Shown here in pieces: positions 18,601-26,977 of a stretch of DNA of 64,000 nt (positions within the stretch are counted from its first letter, which is position 1; every line of letters begins with the position of its first letter). This DNA comes from Pseudomonas sp. MM223. Its GTDB lineage: Bacteria > Pseudomonadota > Gammaproteobacteria > Pseudomonadales > Pseudomonadaceae. The notes beneath the pieces are model-generated. The model did not search any database. It saw only the letters and a list, made by a program, of their open reading frames with translations, and was not told the DNA's origin. The translations under genes were made by a program, and so were the position numbers. The DNA lies in NCBI GenBank assembly GCA_947090765.1, contig OX352322.1, positions 6,255,001 to 6,319,000 of the forward strand. The letters are read 5' to 3'.

Positions 18601-20341
18601 CCTGGCATTCCAGAAGTCCCTGGTTGATTACCCCGATGTCACACTCGACAACCTGCCGGAAGAACTGCGAGCGCCGCGGCAGGCACTGCGCGCCCTGCGC
18701 AACAGGGAACGTGCAAACCTTGATGTACTGGCACTTACCTACGAAAAACAGGCTGGGCTGATCAGGGAGCAGGCGCAGTTGTACGCCGCCATGAGCGACC
18801 CGAAATACGCCCGGTTCGACCCCAAAGCCGCAGCCTCCTATGCCCGTGGACAGTGGTGGGAGCAGTTGCTGACCTGCGACCTGCATCAGTTCCGTCGCCT
18901 GCTCGACATGAATGACTATGAAACGCTGAAGGAGCAGTCGCGTCGGCTTGTGCAACTGCCTTTCGGCCCGGAGCAGGCACAACTGTACCTGGACTACAGC
19001 AAGAACGTTGCAGCAGCACTGGCTACCCATCGACGCGTGTTCAACGTCAGCCAACGCCTCGACCAAAGCCTTGGTGAGGCACTGACAGATGGGCAGATCC
19101 AGTTCTCCGGCAAGCGCAAGAAGCTCGATGCAATCATCAACAACCGGCGTTACTCGACGTTGATCACCCGCGCCCAGATTCTGAGCGACTTGAATCAGTT
19201 GACCGTAAAGAGAGACCAACTGACCGCAGACAATTTCGAAAGCACCCTGCTCTTGCATAAAACCCTGCGCAGCCGGCATCTGCATGAAGCACTGCTGAGC
19301 CACGACAGCCTGGCGGCAGCCAACCTCAAGCCAGAGCAACAGAAAGCGCCGCTGGAAAGCGCGCTGCGCGAGTACAAACTGTCACTGGGTAATGCCGAGT
19401 ACTTGCTTTCACGCAACATCCCGGCGGTGGACAGTAGCAAGCTCAACGAATACATCGCTGAACTGCATGCACTGATAAACCTCACGGAAAGTGACCTTGC
19501 CTTCGTTTCTGCCGCAGCCGACACACAGGAAGCGGTGCCCGAACAACCGCTGACCCACAAGGTACGCCCCGCCAGGCGCAAGGTGATCCACACCTCCCGG
19601 GGCAGATCCCTGGTCGTCGAGGAGGTTGAGGAAGGCAGCGAGACCGTGCAGATCGACCCGCTGACCGAACAGACCGTTGCGCGCTATCAGCAACACGGTG
19701 ACCACTGGGAGGCCGTGGCGCAGGCTGTACCCGCACCTGACTACGCTCGCCTGCGCCGTACCGGCAATGACCTGCTGGCCCAGAAAACCGCCAGGATCGC
19801 CCACGCCTCCCGCCATCTGGACGGGCCCAACAGCCTGGCGGACCAGCTTGATTTCTATGTTCAGGACATGTCGGAGGTGGCCGTGCAATTACATACCGGC
19901 CCGGCGCAAGGGCACTCACTGGCCACCCGGCTGGATCAGGCGATTACCGAGGTGCAGGCAGAAAAACAGCGCCTGTTGACCAGCGCCTACCTTGGCACCC
20001 GGCACCCGGACAGCAAGGCCTTGCGTTTTTTGGTGGAAGCAGGCGAAGTCGAGGTCAAATCAAGTAAAAGCCGCAAGAAACTCAAGGCCAATGACTTTCT
20101 GGATGTATATGACGTTTATCGCCTGCAACCCAGGCAAAAGCTCTGGGAAGCGCATTTTCATTACACCAGCGTCAATGCCGATGCCCGGCGCTTTGCCAAA
20201 GGGCATTTGAAGTTCCCGGACGCCATGAGCCGTGACGAGCGGTTGCATCGGGCACTGGCGCCCAGGGAGCGCTATCAGATCTATCGGGGTGACCTGCGCC
20301 TGGAGCAGATCGAGGACCTGGTCCCGTTCCCCGACAACTGA
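15650..20341 (+). CDS. Large DUF6543 (dermonecrotic-toxin-like) protein
   Basis: A 1563-residue protein of the large DUF6543 family that databases label dermonecrotic toxin domain-containing in Pseudomonas. Activity has not been assigned and I cannot see a catalytic motif with confidence. The motif VDVGGQYPHYVHEQL near residue 473 is shared with LDIGGQYHGLVHAHY in the second DUF6543 gene of this window. A hydrophobic stretch at about residues 696-770 (including WLVAALISI) could be membrane-inserting. The C-terminal third is charged and helical, ending in a block with RFAKGHLKFPDA and QIYRGDLRLEQIEDLVPF. There are no leucine-rich repeats and no signal peptide. It sits between phaI and a PHA-associated gene, divergent from phaI. 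The ATG lies 6 nt after a hairpin holding GGAG. Confidence 0.75.
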   Translation: MPLPPTSPPASFKQRVTTQFANRPSLREVVASAGFDALAARYPWTRQNHPHLQSIRGFVILPGPNAEQPAQPGTLVDKLLEHFLNGQPLALRPTDQLSLNPPVVFRPKEQAPTIDIRMADLNAAYDDMLATLCEAFQQAQVSFWNSCEGDSDVTRLRWMQQMLKAALLGTLERQGLDSDQKALLYAVLAQAKPSATVQGVQVSLGAPGNTVHEAVPDLLITGNKGARTLVLWCKPSGTVRGFNDLADFAVALRDERSEHPAFDTMSWACTTLTEDPFGYMARQLLNCLLQKIDQVQLGAIGHVSDLEQVFSTLSDPSWVFPASFQLEQSTPAITLPGWLENATATDRFQYHMALLELSAGQMLAQGKASLDGIEDLQQYTVRRLREQMRDDHPGQPPCDPDQVHITISQVVPVSSTGPAKLDYLKTISLTELAISRLPLGSDQVASAIHVTGPQAPKSWMNLDDVHAAIAAVDVGGQYPHYVHEQLQTGTDQHRQRFAEEWRAALLLSALQAKIAGQLSEGTWQVVADFCRREAHASTALKLAPLSFNSVLGGPKANRVHGMFVIEVPATGAWLLYRPMSTTQAVRQFDSRTQLMTRIRTEQPLQQDILPWLDDDARPIYADDGFNHPHLHAGLKELAHLLGPAAGLAADAIERLRAPVTLAFTPWSDDLDKMMFEARADMLLLLASWRSVSNAQQRWALVVQFAWLAFNTVTPLLRGPAGVLAWLVAALISIKDDLAALTQGSTGEKLLAGADILLNLAMLLAHGPATAIPEPERPVQATSRRVPRTTAAQPPEQTSWQAPDEHPRPAALNVSQWGHDQRLGNLPREARAALDTLRAKVSLHGHSALPNGRMRGLFKVDERYYVKLQDVAYEVEESYSGMRIIGPQVSQSEWSQTWGAEPDGYYIVGRERSRGPWLARWNGEWMLDLNLSGGMPRTAKALIDEKKQAFTHMLESRVANDKKLTSMEAFIDGYLERVKVYDQAHLAFQKSLVDYPDVTLDNLPEELRAPRQALRALRNRERANLDVLALTYEKQAGLIREQAQLYAAMSDPKYARFDPKAAASYARGQWWEQLLTCDLHQFRRLLDMNDYETLKEQSRRLVQLPFGPEQAQLYLDYSKNVAAALATHRRVFNVSQRLDQSLGEALTDGQIQFSGKRKKLDAIINNRRYSTLITRAQILSDLNQLTVKRDQLTADNFESTLLLHKTLRSRHLHEALLSHDSLAAANLKPEQQKAPLESALREYKLSLGNAEYLLSRNIPAVDSSKLNEYIAELHALINLTESDLAFVSAAADTQEAVPEQPLTHKVRPARRKVIHTSRGRSLVVEEVEEGSETVQIDPLTEQTVARYQQHGDHWEAVAQAVPAPDYARLRRTGNDLLAQKTARIAHASRHLDGPNSLADQLDFYVQDMSEVAVQLHTGPAQGHSLATRLDQAITEVQAEKQRLLTSAYLGTRHPDSKALRFLVEAGEVEVKSSKSRKKLKANDFLDVYDVYRLQPRQKLWEAHFHYTSVNADARRFAKGHLKFPDAMSRDERLHRALAPRERYQIYRGDLRLEQIEDLVPFPDN

Positions 20342-20353
20342 CAGCAGAGGGTG

Positions 20354-20629
20354 TCAGGCCAGCGCCTTGTCCAGCGCCCGCTCGATTTCACCCTTGATGG
20401 TGCCGCTCATCATTGACAGCATCATGCCGAGTTTCAGCTCGACGCGAATGCTGTCTTCGCCAATGTGCACGCTGCCGTTTGCGCCGCTGCGTGCCACATC
20501 GACCCGGTCACCGTTCCAGGTGGCCTTGAGGTCGTATTCGCGGCTGAGCTTGTCCACCAGCGCTTCGGCCTTGGCCCGGGCAGCATCGCGGCCGAGGGAG
20601 TGTTTGCGTTCGACGCTGATCTGGGTCAT
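20354..20629 (-). CDS. Putative polyhydroxyalkanoic acid system protein (PHA_gran_rgn family)
   Basis: A 91-residue protein of the small family found near PHA and phasin genes; the precise role is unknown. The N-terminal block MTQISVERKHSLG, the central KATWNGDRVDVARSG and the amphipathic C-terminus (ELKLGMMLSMMSGTIKGEIE) match the family pattern. The start at 20629 is chosen over 20704 because MTQISVERKH is the conserved N-terminus. It converges on the DUF6543 gene, with only 12 bp between stops, and is divergent from ubiE. Confidence 0.82.
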   Translation of the reverse strand: MTQISVERKHSLGRDAARAKAEALVDKLSREYDLKATWNGDRVDVARSGANGSVHIGEDSIRVELKLGMMLSMMSGTIKGEIERALDKALA

Positions 20630-20753
20630 GCGGGTGTTCCTGAAGATGAAGACATAATTGGCATTATGCCCGCCCCTGCCCGCTGGCACACCCCGCCAAG
20701 ACAAATCCGCCCGTTCGCCCTAGAATGGCGGTAATTTTTTCCGGTGAAGCGAT

Positions 20754-21524
20754 ATGAACGACCAGCGCAAAGGCGACCACGCCGAACCCACCACCCACTT
20801 TGGCTACCAGGACGTACCTGAAAGCCAGAAGGCGAAAAAAGTCGCCGAAGTGTTCCACTCGGTGGCAGCCAAGTACGACCTGATGAACGATGTGCTTTCC
20901 GGCGGCATGCACCGCCTGTGGAAGCGCTTTACCATCGAACTGTCGGGCGTGCGCAGCGGCAACCGGGTGCTGGACATCGCCGGCGGTACCGGTGACCTGG
21001 CTGCCAAGTTCTCGCGCCTGGTCGGCCCGACGGGTCAGGTGGTGCTGGCCGACATCAACGATTCGATGCTCAAGGTTGGCCGCGACCGCCTGCTCGACCG
21101 TGGCGTGGCCGGCAACATCGAGTTCGTCCAGGCCGACGCCGAAAAACTGCCGTTCCCAGACAACCACTTCGACTGCGTGACCATCGCTTTCGGCCTGCGC
21201 AACGTCACGCACAAGGACGAAGCCATCCGTTCGATGCTGCGCGTGCTCAAGCCCGGTGGCCGCCTGCTGATCCTGGAATTCTCCAAACCGACCAGCAAGC
21301 TGATGTCCAAGGCGTACGACGCCTATTCGTTCGCCTTCATGCCGCTGGCCGGCAAGCTGATCACCAACGACTCGGAAAGCTACCGTTACCTCGCCGAATC
21401 GATCCGCATGCACCCGGACCAGGAAACCCTGAAGAGCATGATGGTCGAGGCCGGTTTCGACCGCGTCACCTACCACAACATGACCAGCGGCATCGTTGCC
21501 GTGCACCGGGGGATCAAACCCTGA
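20754..21524 (+). CDS. ubiE: Ubiquinone/menaquinone methyltransferase UbiE
   Basis: SAM-dependent C-methyltransferase acting on 2-polyprenyl-6-methoxy-1,4-benzoquinol in ubiquinone synthesis. The 256-residue product has the SAM-binding motif [16 protein letters not shown] near residues 70-84, the UbiE signature [17 protein letters not shown] near 42, and the downstream [19 protein letters not shown] block. Its stop overlaps the ubiJ start by one base (TGATG), making ubiE-ubiJ-ubiB a tightly coupled operon. Confidence 0.97.
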   Translation: MNDQRKGDHAEPTTHFGYQDVPESQKAKKVAEVFHSVAAKYDLMNDVLSGGMHRLWKRFTIELSGVRSGNRVLDIAGGTGDLAAKFSRLVGPTGQVVLADINDSMLKVGRDRLLDRGVAGNIEFVQADAEKLPFPDNHFDCVTIAFGLRNVTHKDEAIRSMLRVLKPGGRLLILEFSKPTSKLMSKAYDAYSFAFMPLAGKLITNDSESYRYLAESIRMHPDQETLKSMMVEAGFDRVTYHNMTSGIVAVHRGIKP

Positions 21525-22147
21525 TGCTGCTGGCCGGGCTGCTCGCCAGCGTCGAACATGGCCTGAACCGCGTCCTGCGCATGGACAGCACGGCCCTGCC
21601 GCGGCTGGCCGCGCTGGAAGGCAAGGTCATCGAGATCGACTGCCGCCAACCGGCCCTGCAGGTCTTCATCCTGCCCGATGAAGACGGCCTGATGCTCGCT
21701 GCCCACTGGGAAGGCGAGGTCGACTGCAGCCTGCGCGCCCCGGCCGGCAGCCTGGCGCAACTGGCCCTGGCCAGGGACAAGACCGCCGTACTGCACAGCC
21801 CACAGGTAGAACTGCATGGCGACAGCGCCGTGCTGCTCGACCTGTTCGGCGTGCTGCAGGACCTGGAGCTGGACTGGGAGCACGAACTGCAACGCTGGCT
21901 CGGCCCGGTCGCCACGGCGCTGCTGGCAGGCCACATCCGCCTGCGTGCACGCTGGACCCGCCAGGGCCTGGCGCGCTTCAGCCAGAACCTTTCCGAGTAC
22001 CTGGCCGAAGAGTCCCGCACCCTGGTAGGCAAGCGCGAAGCCGAAGCCGCCTTCAGCGAACTCGATGCCCTGAAGCTCGATACAGAACGCCTTGAGGCAC
22101 GCCTCAAGCGCCTCTCCCGATCCCTTGATACCAGCGATAACGCATGA
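21524..22147 (+). CDS. ubiJ: Ubiquinone biosynthesis accessory factor UbiJ (SCP2 domain)
   Basis: A 207-residue soluble accessory protein with an N-terminal SCP2-like lipid-binding domain (region around [16 protein letters not shown]) and a C-terminal coiled-coil of charged heptads ([19 protein letters not shown]). In E. coli UbiJ binds polyprenyl intermediates and organises the Ubi metabolon with UbiK. It is bracketed by one-base overlap with ubiE and a four-base ATGA overlap with ubiB, the standard ubiEJB layout. Confidence 0.92.
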   Translation: MLLAGLLASVEHGLNRVLRMDSTALPRLAALEGKVIEIDCRQPALQVFILPDEDGLMLAAHWEGEVDCSLRAPAGSLAQLALARDKTAVLHSPQVELHGDSAVLLDLFGVLQDLELDWEHELQRWLGPVATALLAGHIRLRARWTRQGLARFSQNLSEYLAEESRTLVGKREAEAAFSELDALKLDTERLEARLKRLSRSLDTSDNA

Positions 22148-23766
22148 AGCTGCTCGCCGTCCGCCGTCTTTTTCGCATCCAGCGTGTGGTGATCCGCTAC
22201 CGTCTCGATGACCTGCTGTTCGAACAGCCATTGCTGCCCTGGTGGCTGGCCAGCCTGCGCCTGCTGATGCCGTGGCGCTGGCTGCCACGCAAACCCACCG
22301 AGCTCAGCCGTGGCGCGCGCTTGCGCCTGGCATTGCAAGACCTGGGGCCGATCTTCATCAAGTTCGGCCAATTGCTGTCCACCCGCCGCGACCTGCTGCC
22401 CACCGACATCGCCGACGAGCTGATGCTGCTGCAAGACCGTGTGCCGCCGTTCGACCCGAAAAAGGCCGTGGCGTTGATCGAGGAACAACTCGGCGCGAAG
22501 GTCGGCGAGGTGTTCAGCCGCTTCGACGTCGAACCGCTGGCCTCGGCCTCGGTGGCCCAGGTACACGCCGCACGCCTGAAAACCGGCGAAGAAGTGGTGG
22601 TCAAGGTGGTACGCCCGGGCCTGAAGCCGGTCATTGCCCAGGACCTGGCCTGGCTGTTCCTGATCGCCAAGGCCTCCGAACGCGCTTCGGCGGACGCTCG
22701 CCGTCTGCACCCGGTGGAAATCGTCGGCGACTACGAAAAAACCATCTACGACGAGCTCGACCTGCTACGCGAGGCTGCCAACGCCAGCCAGCTGCGGCGC
22801 AACTTCGAAGGCTCGGAGCTGATGTACGTACCTCAGGTCTACTGGGACCTGTGCCGCCCGAAAGTGCTGGTGATGGAGCGCATCTACGGCGTGCCAGTGA
22901 CCGACATGGCCACCCTGGCCGACCAGCGTACCGACATGAAGCTGCTGGCCGAGCGAGGCGTGGAGGTGTTCTTCACCCAGGTGTTCCGCGACAGCTTCTT
23001 CCATGCCGACATGCACCCGGGCAACATCTTCGTCAGCACGGTCAAACCGTGGAGCCCGCAGTACATCGCCATCGACTGCGGCATCGTCGGTAGCCTCACC
23101 GCCGAGGACCAGGACTACCTGGCGCGCAACCTGATTGCCTTCTTCAAGCGTGACTACCGTCGCGTCGCCCAGCTGCACATCGACTCGGGCTGGGTGCCGG
23201 CACATACCAAGGTCAACGAATTCGAAGCAGCAATCCGCACCGTGTGCGAGCCAATCTTCGAAAAACCGTTAAAGGATATTTCCTTCGGCCAGGTGCTGAT
23301 GCGCCTGTTCCAGACCGCGCGGCGCTTCAACATGGAAGTGCAGCCGCAGCTGGTGCTGTTGCAGAAAACCCTGCTCAACATCGAGGGCCTGGGCCGCCAG
23401 CTGTACCCCGACCTGGACCTGTGGAGCACCGCCAAGCCGTTCCTCGAGCGCTGGATGCGCGACCGCTACAGCCCCAAGGCTGTGTTTGGCAACATTCACG
23501 GCCAGGTCGAGCAGTTGCCGCACCTGGCCAACATGGCGCGTGACCTGCTCGAACGCCTGTCGCAACCGCACCTGAACGATCCGCAACTGCCGGAACGCCG
23601 CCGCCAGGGTGACCGCTGGGCACTGCGCCTGCTGGGCGCCGGCCTGCTCGGTGGCGGCGCGGTGCTGGCCGCGGGTGCCGCCGAGGCCGCCAGCCTGGCC
23701 GCCCCAGCTGCCTGGCCGGCCTGGCTGATGCTGGCCGCAGGCCTTTACCTGATCGTGCGCCAATAG
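22144..23766 (+). CDS. ubiB: Atypical protein kinase-like UbiB
   Basis: A 540-residue membrane-associated atypical kinase/ATPase needed for ubiquinone synthesis, probably helping extract or present prenylated intermediates. The nucleotide-loop motif [15 protein letters not shown] (KxGQ) lies at about residues 72-86, the ASVAQVH loop near 137, and the catalytic-loop-like DMHPGNIF from residue 289. Two C-terminal hydrophobic segments (about 497-516 and 520-537, [16 protein letters not shown]) provide the membrane anchor. The start overlaps the ubiJ stop by 4 nt. Confidence 0.96.
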   Translation: MKLLAVRRLFRIQRVVIRYRLDDLLFEQPLLPWWLASLRLLMPWRWLPRKPTELSRGARLRLALQDLGPIFIKFGQLLSTRRDLLPTDIADELMLLQDRVPPFDPKKAVALIEEQLGAKVGEVFSRFDVEPLASASVAQVHAARLKTGEEVVVKVVRPGLKPVIAQDLAWLFLIAKASERASADARRLHPVEIVGDYEKTIYDELDLLREAANASQLRRNFEGSELMYVPQVYWDLCRPKVLVMERIYGVPVTDMATLADQRTDMKLLAERGVEVFFTQVFRDSFFHADMHPGNIFVSTVKPWSPQYIAIDCGIVGSLTAEDQDYLARNLIAFFKRDYRRVAQLHIDSGWVPAHTKVNEFEAAIRTVCEPIFEKPLKDISFGQVLMRLFQTARRFNMEVQPQLVLLQKTLLNIEGLGRQLYPDLDLWSTAKPFLERWMRDRYSPKAVFGNIHGQVEQLPHLANMARDLLERLSQPHLNDPQLPERRRQGDRWALRLLGAGLLGGGAVLAAGAAEAASLAAPAAWPAWLMLAAGLYLIVRQ

Positions 23767-23838
23767 CCAGCCGCGCCTGTGGCTGGCACACTAGCGCAAA
23801 GGGCCCGATACAGGAGCGGGCCCGCTTTGGAGTCGACG

Positions 23839-24231
23839 ATGAAAGACTGGCTGGACGAGATCAAGTGGAACAGCGATGGCCTGGTACCGGCAATCGCTCA
23901 GGACCACAAGACCGGACGCGTGCTGATGATGGCCTGGATGAACCGCGAATCGCTGGCGCTGACCGCCACCGAACAGCGCGCCATCTACTGGTCGCGTTCG
24001 CGTGGCAAGCTGTGGCGTAAAGGCGAAGAATCCGGGCACGTGCAGAAGCTGCACGAACTGCGCCTGGACTGCGACGCCGACGTGATCATCCTGATGGTCG
24101 AGCAACTGGGCCATATCGCCTGCCATACCGGCCGTGAAAGCTGCTTCTACCGCGTCTTTGAAGACGGCCAGTGGAAAATCGTCGACCCGGTCCTGAAGGA
24201 CCCGGATGCCATCTACAGCGCAGGACACTGA
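23839..24231 (+). CDS. hisI: Phosphoribosyl-AMP cyclohydrolase
   Basis: Third step of histidine synthesis, opening the adenine ring of phosphoribosyl-AMP. The 130-residue monofunctional enzyme has [14 protein letters not shown] near the N-terminus, the metal-binding Asp/Cys block [14 protein letters not shown] and the [11 protein letters not shown] motif carrying the second and third zinc cysteines. ATG 23839 was chosen because the upstream open frame starts inside the ubiB tail. hisE follows after a 1-bp gap; the two are fused in enterics but separate in Pseudomonas. Confidence 0.96.
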   Translation: MKDWLDEIKWNSDGLVPAIAQDHKTGRVLMMAWMNRESLALTATEQRAIYWSRSRGKLWRKGEESGHVQKLHELRLDCDADVIILMVEQLGHIACHTGRESCFYRVFEDGQWKIVDPVLKDPDAIYSAGH

Positions 24232-24232
24232 C

Positions 24233-24568
24233 ATGAGCGACACCCTCAACCGCCTGGCCGACGTGCTTGAAGAACGCAAGCAAGCGGCGCCTGACAGCTC
24301 CTATGTGGCCAGCCTGTACCACAAGGGCCTGAACAAGATCCTTGAAAAGCTCGGTGAAGAGTCGGTCGAAACGATTATTGCCGCCAAGGATGCCGCCGTC
24401 AGCAAGGATTACAGCGATGTCATCTACGAAACCGCCGACCTGTGGTTTCATAGCCTGGTGATGCTCAGCGCGCTGGGCCAGCATCCACAAGCCGTGCTCG
24501 ATGAACTGGATCGCCGTTTTGGCTTGTCCGGGCATGATGAGAAGGCCGCACGACAGCCTTCGGCCTGA
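24233..24568 (+). CDS. hisE: Phosphoribosyl-ATP pyrophosphatase
   Basis: Second step of histidine synthesis, hydrolysing phosphoribosyl-ATP to phosphoribosyl-AMP. The all-alpha MazG-like product is 111 residues, with the metal-binding [15 protein letters not shown] helix near residue 38 and [14 protein letters not shown]. It begins one base after the hisI stop. Although it adjoins tatA, a REP pair separates them, so tatABC may have its own promoter. Confidence 0.96.
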   Translation: MSDTLNRLADVLEERKQAAPDSSYVASLYHKGLNKILEKLGEESVETIIAAKDAAVSKDYSDVIYETADLWFHSLVMLSALGQHPQAVLDELDRRFGLSGHDEKAARQPSA

Positions 24569-24576
24569 TGTATATC

Positions 24577-24680
24577 GGGCGCGCTGCGCGCCCCTGTGGG
24601 AGCGGGTTCACCCGCGAAGAATGCAACGCGGTATATGGCACCGGCTGCGCCGGTGTTCGCGGGTAAACCCGCTCCCACAA
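24577..24680. repeat. Inverted REP pair, GGGTTCACCCGCGAA type
   Basis: GTGGGAGCGGGTTCACCCGC on the left and GCGGGTAAACCCGCTCCCAC on the right, with mini-hairpins GGGCGCGCTGCGCGCCC at the left edge and ACCGGCTGCGCCGGT in the spacer. It resembles the classic 35-bp P. putida REP. It lies between hisE and tatA. Confidence 0.8.
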
Positions 24681-24733
24681 GGGATCGCGCTGCCAGACAG
24701 ATTTGCTGTACCTGTAAATTTCAGGAGTACGAA

Positions 24734-25006
24734 ATGGGTATCTTTGACTGGAAACACTGGATCGTCCTGCTGGTCGTCGTGGTCCTGGTGTTCGGCACCA
24801 AGAAGCTGAAAAACTTCGGCAGTGACCTGGGCGAGTCGATCAAGGGCTTCCGCAAGGCCATGAACGAAGAAGAGAACAAGCCGGCCGAGCAGACTCCGCC
24901 GCCAGCCCAGCCTGTGCCGCCGGTGCAAAACACTGCGCAGCCGCAGCAAGGCCACACCATCGAAGGCCAGGCCCAACCGGTCCAAGAGCCGCAGCGGAAA
25001 GACTGA
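24734..25006 (+). CDS. tatA: Sec-independent translocase subunit TatA
   Basis: Pore-forming subunit of the twin-arginine translocase in the inner membrane. The 90-residue product has one N-terminal membrane helix ([13 protein letters not shown], about residues 9-21), the hinge and amphipathic helix [20 protein letters not shown] and a polar Pro/Gln-rich tail. The ATG at 24734 follows a TCAGGAG site. It is first in tatABC, with tatB 3 bp downstream. Confidence 0.95.
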   Translation: MGIFDWKHWIVLLVVVVLVFGTKKLKNFGSDLGESIKGFRKAMNEEENKPAEQTPPPAQPVPPVQNTAQPQQGHTIEGQAQPVQEPQRKD

Positions 25007-25009
25007 CCC

Positions 25010-25387
25010 ATGTTCGGCATCAGTTTCAGCGAACTGCTACTCGTAGGCTTGGTCGCCCTGCTGGTGCTCGGCCCCGAGCGCCTGCCCGGTGCCGCGCGCA
25101 CGGCCGGCCTGTGGATCGGCCGACTCAAACGCAGCTTCAACAGCATCAAGATGGAAGTGGAGCGCGAAATTGGTGCCGACGACATCCGCCGTCAGCTGCA
25201 CAACGAGCACATCCTGCAGATGGAAGAGGAAGCCAAGCGCATCCTCAACCCGCTGACCCCACCGGCGCAGCCACCCGTTACCACGGCCAGCGTGCAGCCG
25301 CCTGCCGGGCTTGAGGCCAGGCCGGCCGATACACCTGCCGCCCCGGCCGCACCTTCCGAACCGCCTCAACCGCCGCGAGCCCCATGA
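25010..25387 (+). CDS. tatB: Sec-independent translocase subunit TatB
   Basis: Works with TatC to recognise twin-arginine signal peptides. The 125-residue product begins [30 protein letters not shown], with the conserved Glu in the membrane helix, a hinge PERLP near residue 24, an amphipathic helix, and a Pro/Ala-rich C-terminal tail. The 3' end overlaps the tatC ATG by 4 nt (ATGA). Confidence 0.94.
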   Translation: MFGISFSELLLVGLVALLVLGPERLPGAARTAGLWIGRLKRSFNSIKMEVEREIGADDIRRQLHNEHILQMEEEAKRILNPLTPPAQPPVTTASVQPPAGLEARPADTPAAPAAPSEPPQPPRAP

Positions 25388-26172
25388 GCGAGAATCCGGA
25401 ACACGACCAGCCAATGCCGCTGGTCTCGCACCTGACCGAACTGCGCACCCGCCTGCTGCGCTGCGTTGCCGTCATTTTCCTGATCTTTGCCGGGCTGTTT
25501 TCCTTCGCCCAGCAGATCTACACCCTGGTCTCGGCGCCGCTGCGCGACCATTTGCCCGCCAATGCGACGATGATCGCCACTGACGTGGCCTCGCCGTTCC
25601 TGACGCCGTTCAAGCTGACCATGATCGTGTCGCTGTTCCTGGCGATACCGTTCATCCTGCAGCAGATCTGGGGCTTTATCGCGCCTGGGTTGTACCGCCA
25701 TGAAAAGCGCATTGCCATTCCGCTGCTGGTGTCGAGCATTCTGTTGTTCTACGCCGGGATGGCCTTTGCCTATTTCCTGGTGTTCCCGCTGATGTTCAAG
25801 TTCTTTGCCGCCGCCACCCCGGCAGGCGTGGCAATGATGACCGACATCGCCAACTACCTCGACTTTGTGATGACGCTGTTCTTCGCCTTTGGCGTTGCCT
25901 TCGAAATCCCGGTGGCGGTGGTGCTGCTGGTGTGGATCGGCGTCGTCGACGTCAAGTACCTGAAAAAAATCCGCCCTTACGTGATCATCGGCTGCTTCGT
26001 GGTCGGCATGGTGCTTACCCCGCCAGACATCTTCTCCCAAACCCTGCTGGCCGTGCCCATGTGGCTGCTGTTCGAGGTCGGCGTGCTGTGCGGCAGCCTG
26101 ATCCGCAAGCGTAGCGCCCACGACGAAGCCGCCGACGACCATAACGACCAGCCACCAGCGACCCAACCGTGA
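25384..26172 (+). CDS. tatC: Sec-independent translocase subunit TatC
   Basis: Six-helix inner-membrane core of the Tat translocase and primary twin-arginine receptor. The 262-residue product has the conserved cytosolic N-terminus with [12 protein letters not shown], the FLTPFKL periplasmic block, the conserved [16 protein letters not shown] and a FEIPV motif. The N- and C-terminal tails are hydrophilic and the C-terminus is His/Asp-rich. It overlaps tatB by 4 nt at the start, and its stop overlaps the rsmE GTG, so tatABC-rsmE may be one transcript. Confidence 0.96.
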   Translation: MSENPEHDQPMPLVSHLTELRTRLLRCVAVIFLIFAGLFSFAQQIYTLVSAPLRDHLPANATMIATDVASPFLTPFKLTMIVSLFLAIPFILQQIWGFIAPGLYRHEKRIAIPLLVSSILLFYAGMAFAYFLVFPLMFKFFAAATPAGVAMMTDIANYLDFVMTLFFAFGVAFEIPVAVVLLVWIGVVDVKYLKKIRPYVIIGCFVVGMVLTPPDIFSQTLLAVPMWLLFEVGVLCGSLIRKRSAHDEAADDHNDQPPATQP

Positions 26173-26876
26173 ACCTGTTGCTTCTTGAAGAGGCCGACTT
26201 CGTCTCGGCCGACCGCGTCGTTCTCGCTGACCGGCGCTTCACCCACATGCAGGAAATCCACCGCGTGGCGGTGGGTGACAACCTGCGCGTGGGCCGCATC
26301 AACGGCCTGATGGGCAAAGCCACGGTGCTGCGCCTGGAAAAGCACGAAGCCGAACTTGAAGTGGCCTTCGACCAGCAGCCTCCGGCCAAACTGCCGTTGA
26401 CCCTGGTGCTGGCAGTGCCGCGGCCGAAAATGCTGCGGCGGCTGTTCCAGACCGTGGCGACCCTCGGCGTGTCACGGCTGATCCTGGTGAACAGCTACAA
26501 GGTCGAGAAAAGCTTCTGGCAAACGCCTTTCCTGCAGCCCGAGAGCATTCGCGAAAACCTGATCCTCGGCCTGGAACAGGCGCGTGACACGGTGCTGCCC
26601 GAGGTCATCATCGAAAAACGGTTCAAGCCGTTCGTCGAAGACCGCCTGCCCGCAATCGCCGCAGGCACCCTGGGCCTGGTCGGCCACCCCGGCCCCTACC
26701 CCGCATGCCCGCGTGCCGTGGAACAGCCCGTAACCCTGGCCATCGGCCCCGAGGGCGGCTGGATCCCCTACGAAATCGACCTGCTTGGCAAGGCTGGCCT
26801 GGCACCGGTGCAACTGGGCGATCGGATCTTGCGGGTAGAGACCGCCGTCACCGCGCTGCTTTCGCGTATTTTCTGA
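26169..26876 (+). CDS. rsmE: 16S rRNA (uracil1498-N3)-methyltransferase
   Basis: Cytosolic SPOUT-family methyltransferase that makes m3U1498 in the small ribosomal subunit. The 235-residue product has an N-terminal PUA-like RNA-binding part (about 1-70) and a C-terminal trefoil-knot domain with the SAM-binding block LAIGPEGGW near residue 190 and [12 protein letters not shown] near the end. The start is GTG at 26169, overlapping the tatC stop by four bases. Confidence 0.95.
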   Translation: MNLLLLEEADFVSADRVVLADRRFTHMQEIHRVAVGDNLRVGRINGLMGKATVLRLEKHEAELEVAFDQQPPAKLPLTLVLAVPRPKMLRRLFQTVATLGVSRLILVNSYKVEKSFWQTPFLQPESIRENLILGLEQARDTVLPEVIIEKRFKPFVEDRLPAIAAGTLGLVGHPGPYPACPRAVEQPVTLAIGPEGGWIPYEIDLLGKAGLAPVQLGDRILRVETAVTALLSRIF

Positions 26877-26927
26877 CGCAAACGCCACTTTTTCACCCAT
26901 CAAGTTTCCCTCTCCCGGGCCGATGGC

Positions 26928-26960
26928 CTTGGCAACACAACAATTATTTGTGCTGCCAAG
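26928..26960 (+). repeat. Interrupted palindrome in the leader of the chemoreceptor gene
   Basis: CTTGGCA-A-CACAA pairs with TTGTG-C-TGCCAAG around the loop CAATTAT, giving 12 pairs with one A/C mismatch. It lies between rsmE and the receptor gene, 17 bp before its ATG and just upstream of GGGGAG. No T tract follows, so it looks more like an operator or a leader RNA hairpin than a terminator. Confidence 0.4.
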
Positions 26961-26977
26961 CCGCCGGGGAGTCGTAC

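Noticed and set aside
26705..26977. N-terminal extension of the chemoreceptor from 26705
   Set aside because: It overlaps rsmE in another frame; [11 protein letters not shown] at 26978 gives a proper membrane-anchored receptor start with a ribosome-binding site.
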